NCBI RefSeq assembly: GCF_036014215.1
Contig: NZ_CP107921.1
Coordinates: 6,631,501-6,695,500 of the forward strand
Direction: 5' to 3'
Length of the DNA: 64,000 nucleotides
Origin: Streptomyces sp. NBC_00440
Lineage (GTDB): Bacteria > Actinomycetota > Actinomycetes > Streptomycetales > Streptomycetaceae
A program made the translations under genes and the position numbers. A model generated the notes under the pieces. That model searched no databases and was not told the DNA's origin. It saw nothing but the letters and a program-made list of their open reading frames with translations. Of this stretch, positions 62,476 through 64,000 are shown one piece after another (the stretch's first letter is position 1; every line of letters begins with the position of its first letter).

Positions 62476-64000
62476 ATGTCTTCTCAGCACGTCAACAGGC
62501 GTACGTTCCTCGGCGCAGCGGGCGTCATCGGACTCGCCGCCACCGGAATGTCGACGCTCACCGGGTGTTCCACCGGGACCGCCGCCGCGGGCAAGGGCGC
62601 CGAAGCGTTCAACAAGGTCAAACTCCCGACGTACGTGCCCGCCAAGGTCGCGGCGCCGGACCTCGCGGGCAGCGCCGAAGGCCTGGACGCCGCCTACCTC
62701 CGCTACCCGAAGAACCTCGTCAAGTCGGTCGCCGCGCCGCCCGGTGACGGCTCCCCGATCACCGCGCTGACCGAGACCTTCACGACGCCGGCCCCCGCGA
62801 TGGGGAAGAACGCGTACTGGAAGGAGCTCAACAAGCGCCTGGGCTCCGAATTCAGGATGAACATCGTCGTCGAGACCACCGACGACAGCTACTCGTCCAA
62901 ATTCAATGCGGCGATAGCGGGCGGCGAGATCCCCGATCTCGTATGGATTCCCCCGAACCAGGGGCTGCGCAGGATCCCCGAGCTGCTGGACGCGAAGTTC
63001 CAGGACCTCACAGCGCACCTCTCGGGCGACGCGGTCAAGAAGTACCCGAACCTCGCCAACCTCCCGGAATTCGCCTGGAAGACGGCCGTCATCAACGGCA
63101 AGATCTTCGGCATCCCGGTGGCGTACGGCCGCATGGGCCAGGTCTATGTCACCAATGAGGACTTCTGGAAGCCGGTCGGCGGTGCCACGTTCACCAGCGC
63201 CGAGGACTTCCTCGCCAAGGGCAAGGAACTGCTGGACGCCAAACGCCACAAGTACGTTCTGGAGCCCGCTTATGTGAACCACGTCGGCATGTACGCCCAG
63301 TGGTTCGGCGCGCCGTCTGCCTGGTCCCTGAGGAACGGCAAGCTGACCCACCAGTTCGAGACCGATGAATTCCGTGAGGCGCTGGAATTCGGCGTCAAGG
63401 TGAGCAAGGCCGGGCTGTTCTGGCCGGACCCGAACCTCACCACGACCCGCGAGAAGATGGCGCAGGGCTCCCTCGGTGCGTACGTGCAGTCCTTCCCCTC
63501 CTTCCTGGTGGACGTCAAGACGTACAACTTCCCCTTCGGGATGATCCTTCCGTTCGCGGCGAAGGCCGGGGTGACCCCGCACTTCTACTACGGTCTGGGC
63601 TCGGTCGGCTTCACCGCGATCAACAAGAAGGCCGACAAGAAGCGTCTGGACATGCTCCTCAAGGTCCTCGACTACCTCGCTGCCCCGTTCGGCACCGAGG
63701 AGCGGCTTTTCCTCGACAACGGGATCGAGGGAACGCACTTCCACCGCACCGCGAAGGGCGACGTCGAGCTGACGGACAAGGGCAACGCGGAAGCCGTGAC
63801 GACGGGTATGCCGGTCTCCTTCCTGGCCAACGCGCCCGAGTACCTCTACCTGCCGGGCCAGGCCGGTCTGACACGCCGGATCCACGACTGGCAGAAGAAG
63901 CTCATCGCCATGGCCGTTATCGACCCGACGGTCGGCCACTACTCGGACACGAACGCCAGCCAGGGTGCCTCCCTGACGATGGCCGTCCACGACGGCATCA
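62476..64000 (+). CDS. LplA/LipO-type sugar-binding lipoprotein (3' end outside window)
   Basis: First 508 residues of a binding lipoprotein. Tat-type signal (NRRTFLGAAGVIGLAATG) with lipobox LTGC. The mature part (MNIVVETTDDSYSSKFNA, EIPDLVWIPPNQGLRRIPEL, IFGIPVAYGRMGQVYVTNEDF, GAYVQSFPSFLVDV) is typical of the large family-1 binding proteins that pair with LplB/YtcP permeases, normally about 540-560 residues. CCAGGAGAA precedes the ATG. The frame is open at the window edge. Confidence 0.88.
   Translation, partial: MSSQHVNRRTFLGAAGVIGLAATGMSTLTGCSTGTAAAGKGAEAFNKVKLPTYVPAKVAAPDLAGSAEGLDAAYLRYPKNLVKSVAAPPGDGSPITALTETFTTPAPAMGKNAYWKELNKRLGSEFRMNIVVETTDDSYSSKFNAAIAGGEIPDLVWIPPNQGLRRIPELLDAKFQDLTAHLSGDAVKKYPNLANLPEFAWKTAVINGKIFGIPVAYGRMGQVYVTNEDFWKPVGGATFTSAEDFLAKGKELLDAKRHKYVLEPAYVNHVGMYAQWFGAPSAWSLRNGKLTHQFETDEFREALEFGVKVSKAGLFWPDPNLTTTREKMAQGSLGAYVQSFPSFLVDVKTYNFPFGMILPFAAKAGVTPHFYYGLGSVGFTAINKKADKKRLDMLLKVLDYLAAPFGTEERLFLDNGIEGTHFHRTAKGDVELTDKGNAEAVTTGMPVSFLANAPEYLYLPGQAGLTRRIHDWQKKLIAMAVIDPTVGHYSDTNASQGASLTMAVHDGI

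Noticed and set aside
1..64000. tRNA, rRNA, CRISPR arrays, insertion sequences, attachment sites
   Set aside because: No cloverleaf-like or repeat-spacer structure, transposase motif or terminal inverted repeats were noticed in the intergenic stretches; a tRNA search program would settle the tRNA question.

Overview
The window is a high-G+C chromosomal segment of a Streptomyces (or a very close sporulating actinomycete). The evidence is the codon bias, the frequent GTG starts, a WhiI-type sporulation regulator behind a WhiG-like promoter, the actinobacterial coproporphyrin-dependent haem genes, and a gene order (ngcEFG, ROK regulator, xylFGH, dxs ... fatty-acid oxidation pair, RNase D, whiI, hemE ... 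hemY, hemQ ... murC, msrB) that matches, as far as I recall it, the SCO6005 to about SCO6061 stretch of S. coelicolor. I see no rRNA, tRNA, CRISPR array, transposase or phage gene. All 51 coding features are intact except the two cut by the window edges.

Layout. 1-9.8 kb is sugar uptake: the start of a secreted GH92 alpha-mannosidase (minus strand), the NgcEFG N-acetylglucosamine/chitobiose transporter, a Rok7B7-like ROK regulator and the XylFGH transporter. 10-13.5 kb holds dxs and an amino-acid permease. 13.7-24.7 kb is a cell-surface block: two related beta-propeller proteins (one fused to a degenerate PIG-L domain) flank an LCP-family ligase, followed by a TagB/TagF-like glycerophosphotransferase, an SGNH hydrolase, an Ig-like protein, a large GT2 glycosyltransferase and a convergent TagC-like protein. 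This looks like a little-described wall-glycopolymer locus and is the best candidate for new biology here. 24.9-28.2 kb is a beta-oxidation operon (FadB-like plus thiolase). 28.4-32 kb is a large secreted GH35 beta-galactosidase.

32.2-43.4 kb contains RNase D, whiI, a DUF3000 protein and the haem genes hemE, hemY (cgoX) and hemQ (chdC) with a CoA-disulfide-reductase-like flavoprotein between them, then a secreted alpha/beta hydrolase and a DUF692 protein with an extra C-terminal part. 43.7-50.4 kb is a self-contained sugar operon: a LacI regulator, a 28-bp perfect palindromic operator, a binding protein, two permeases and a cytoplasmic GH31 enzyme of the alpha-xylosidase type. 50.5-60.2 kb is mostly housekeeping: PTH2-like hydrolase, AIM24 protein coupled to a small ABC exporter, a zinc-ribbon peptide, OsmC, ZapE, a RibD-like reductase, murC, msrB, and a TetR regulator coupled to an Sfp-type phosphopantetheinyl transferase. 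60.5-64 kb is a third ATPase-less sugar ABC system whose binding protein runs off the end.

How the genes work together: three carbohydrate importers (ngc, the LacI-linked system and the last one) lack their own ATPase, so they probably share the global MsiK ATPase of streptomycetes. Only xylFGH carries its own. Many genes overlap by four bases (ATGA or GTGA), indicating translational coupling, and most transcription units end in clear inverted repeats, listed individually.
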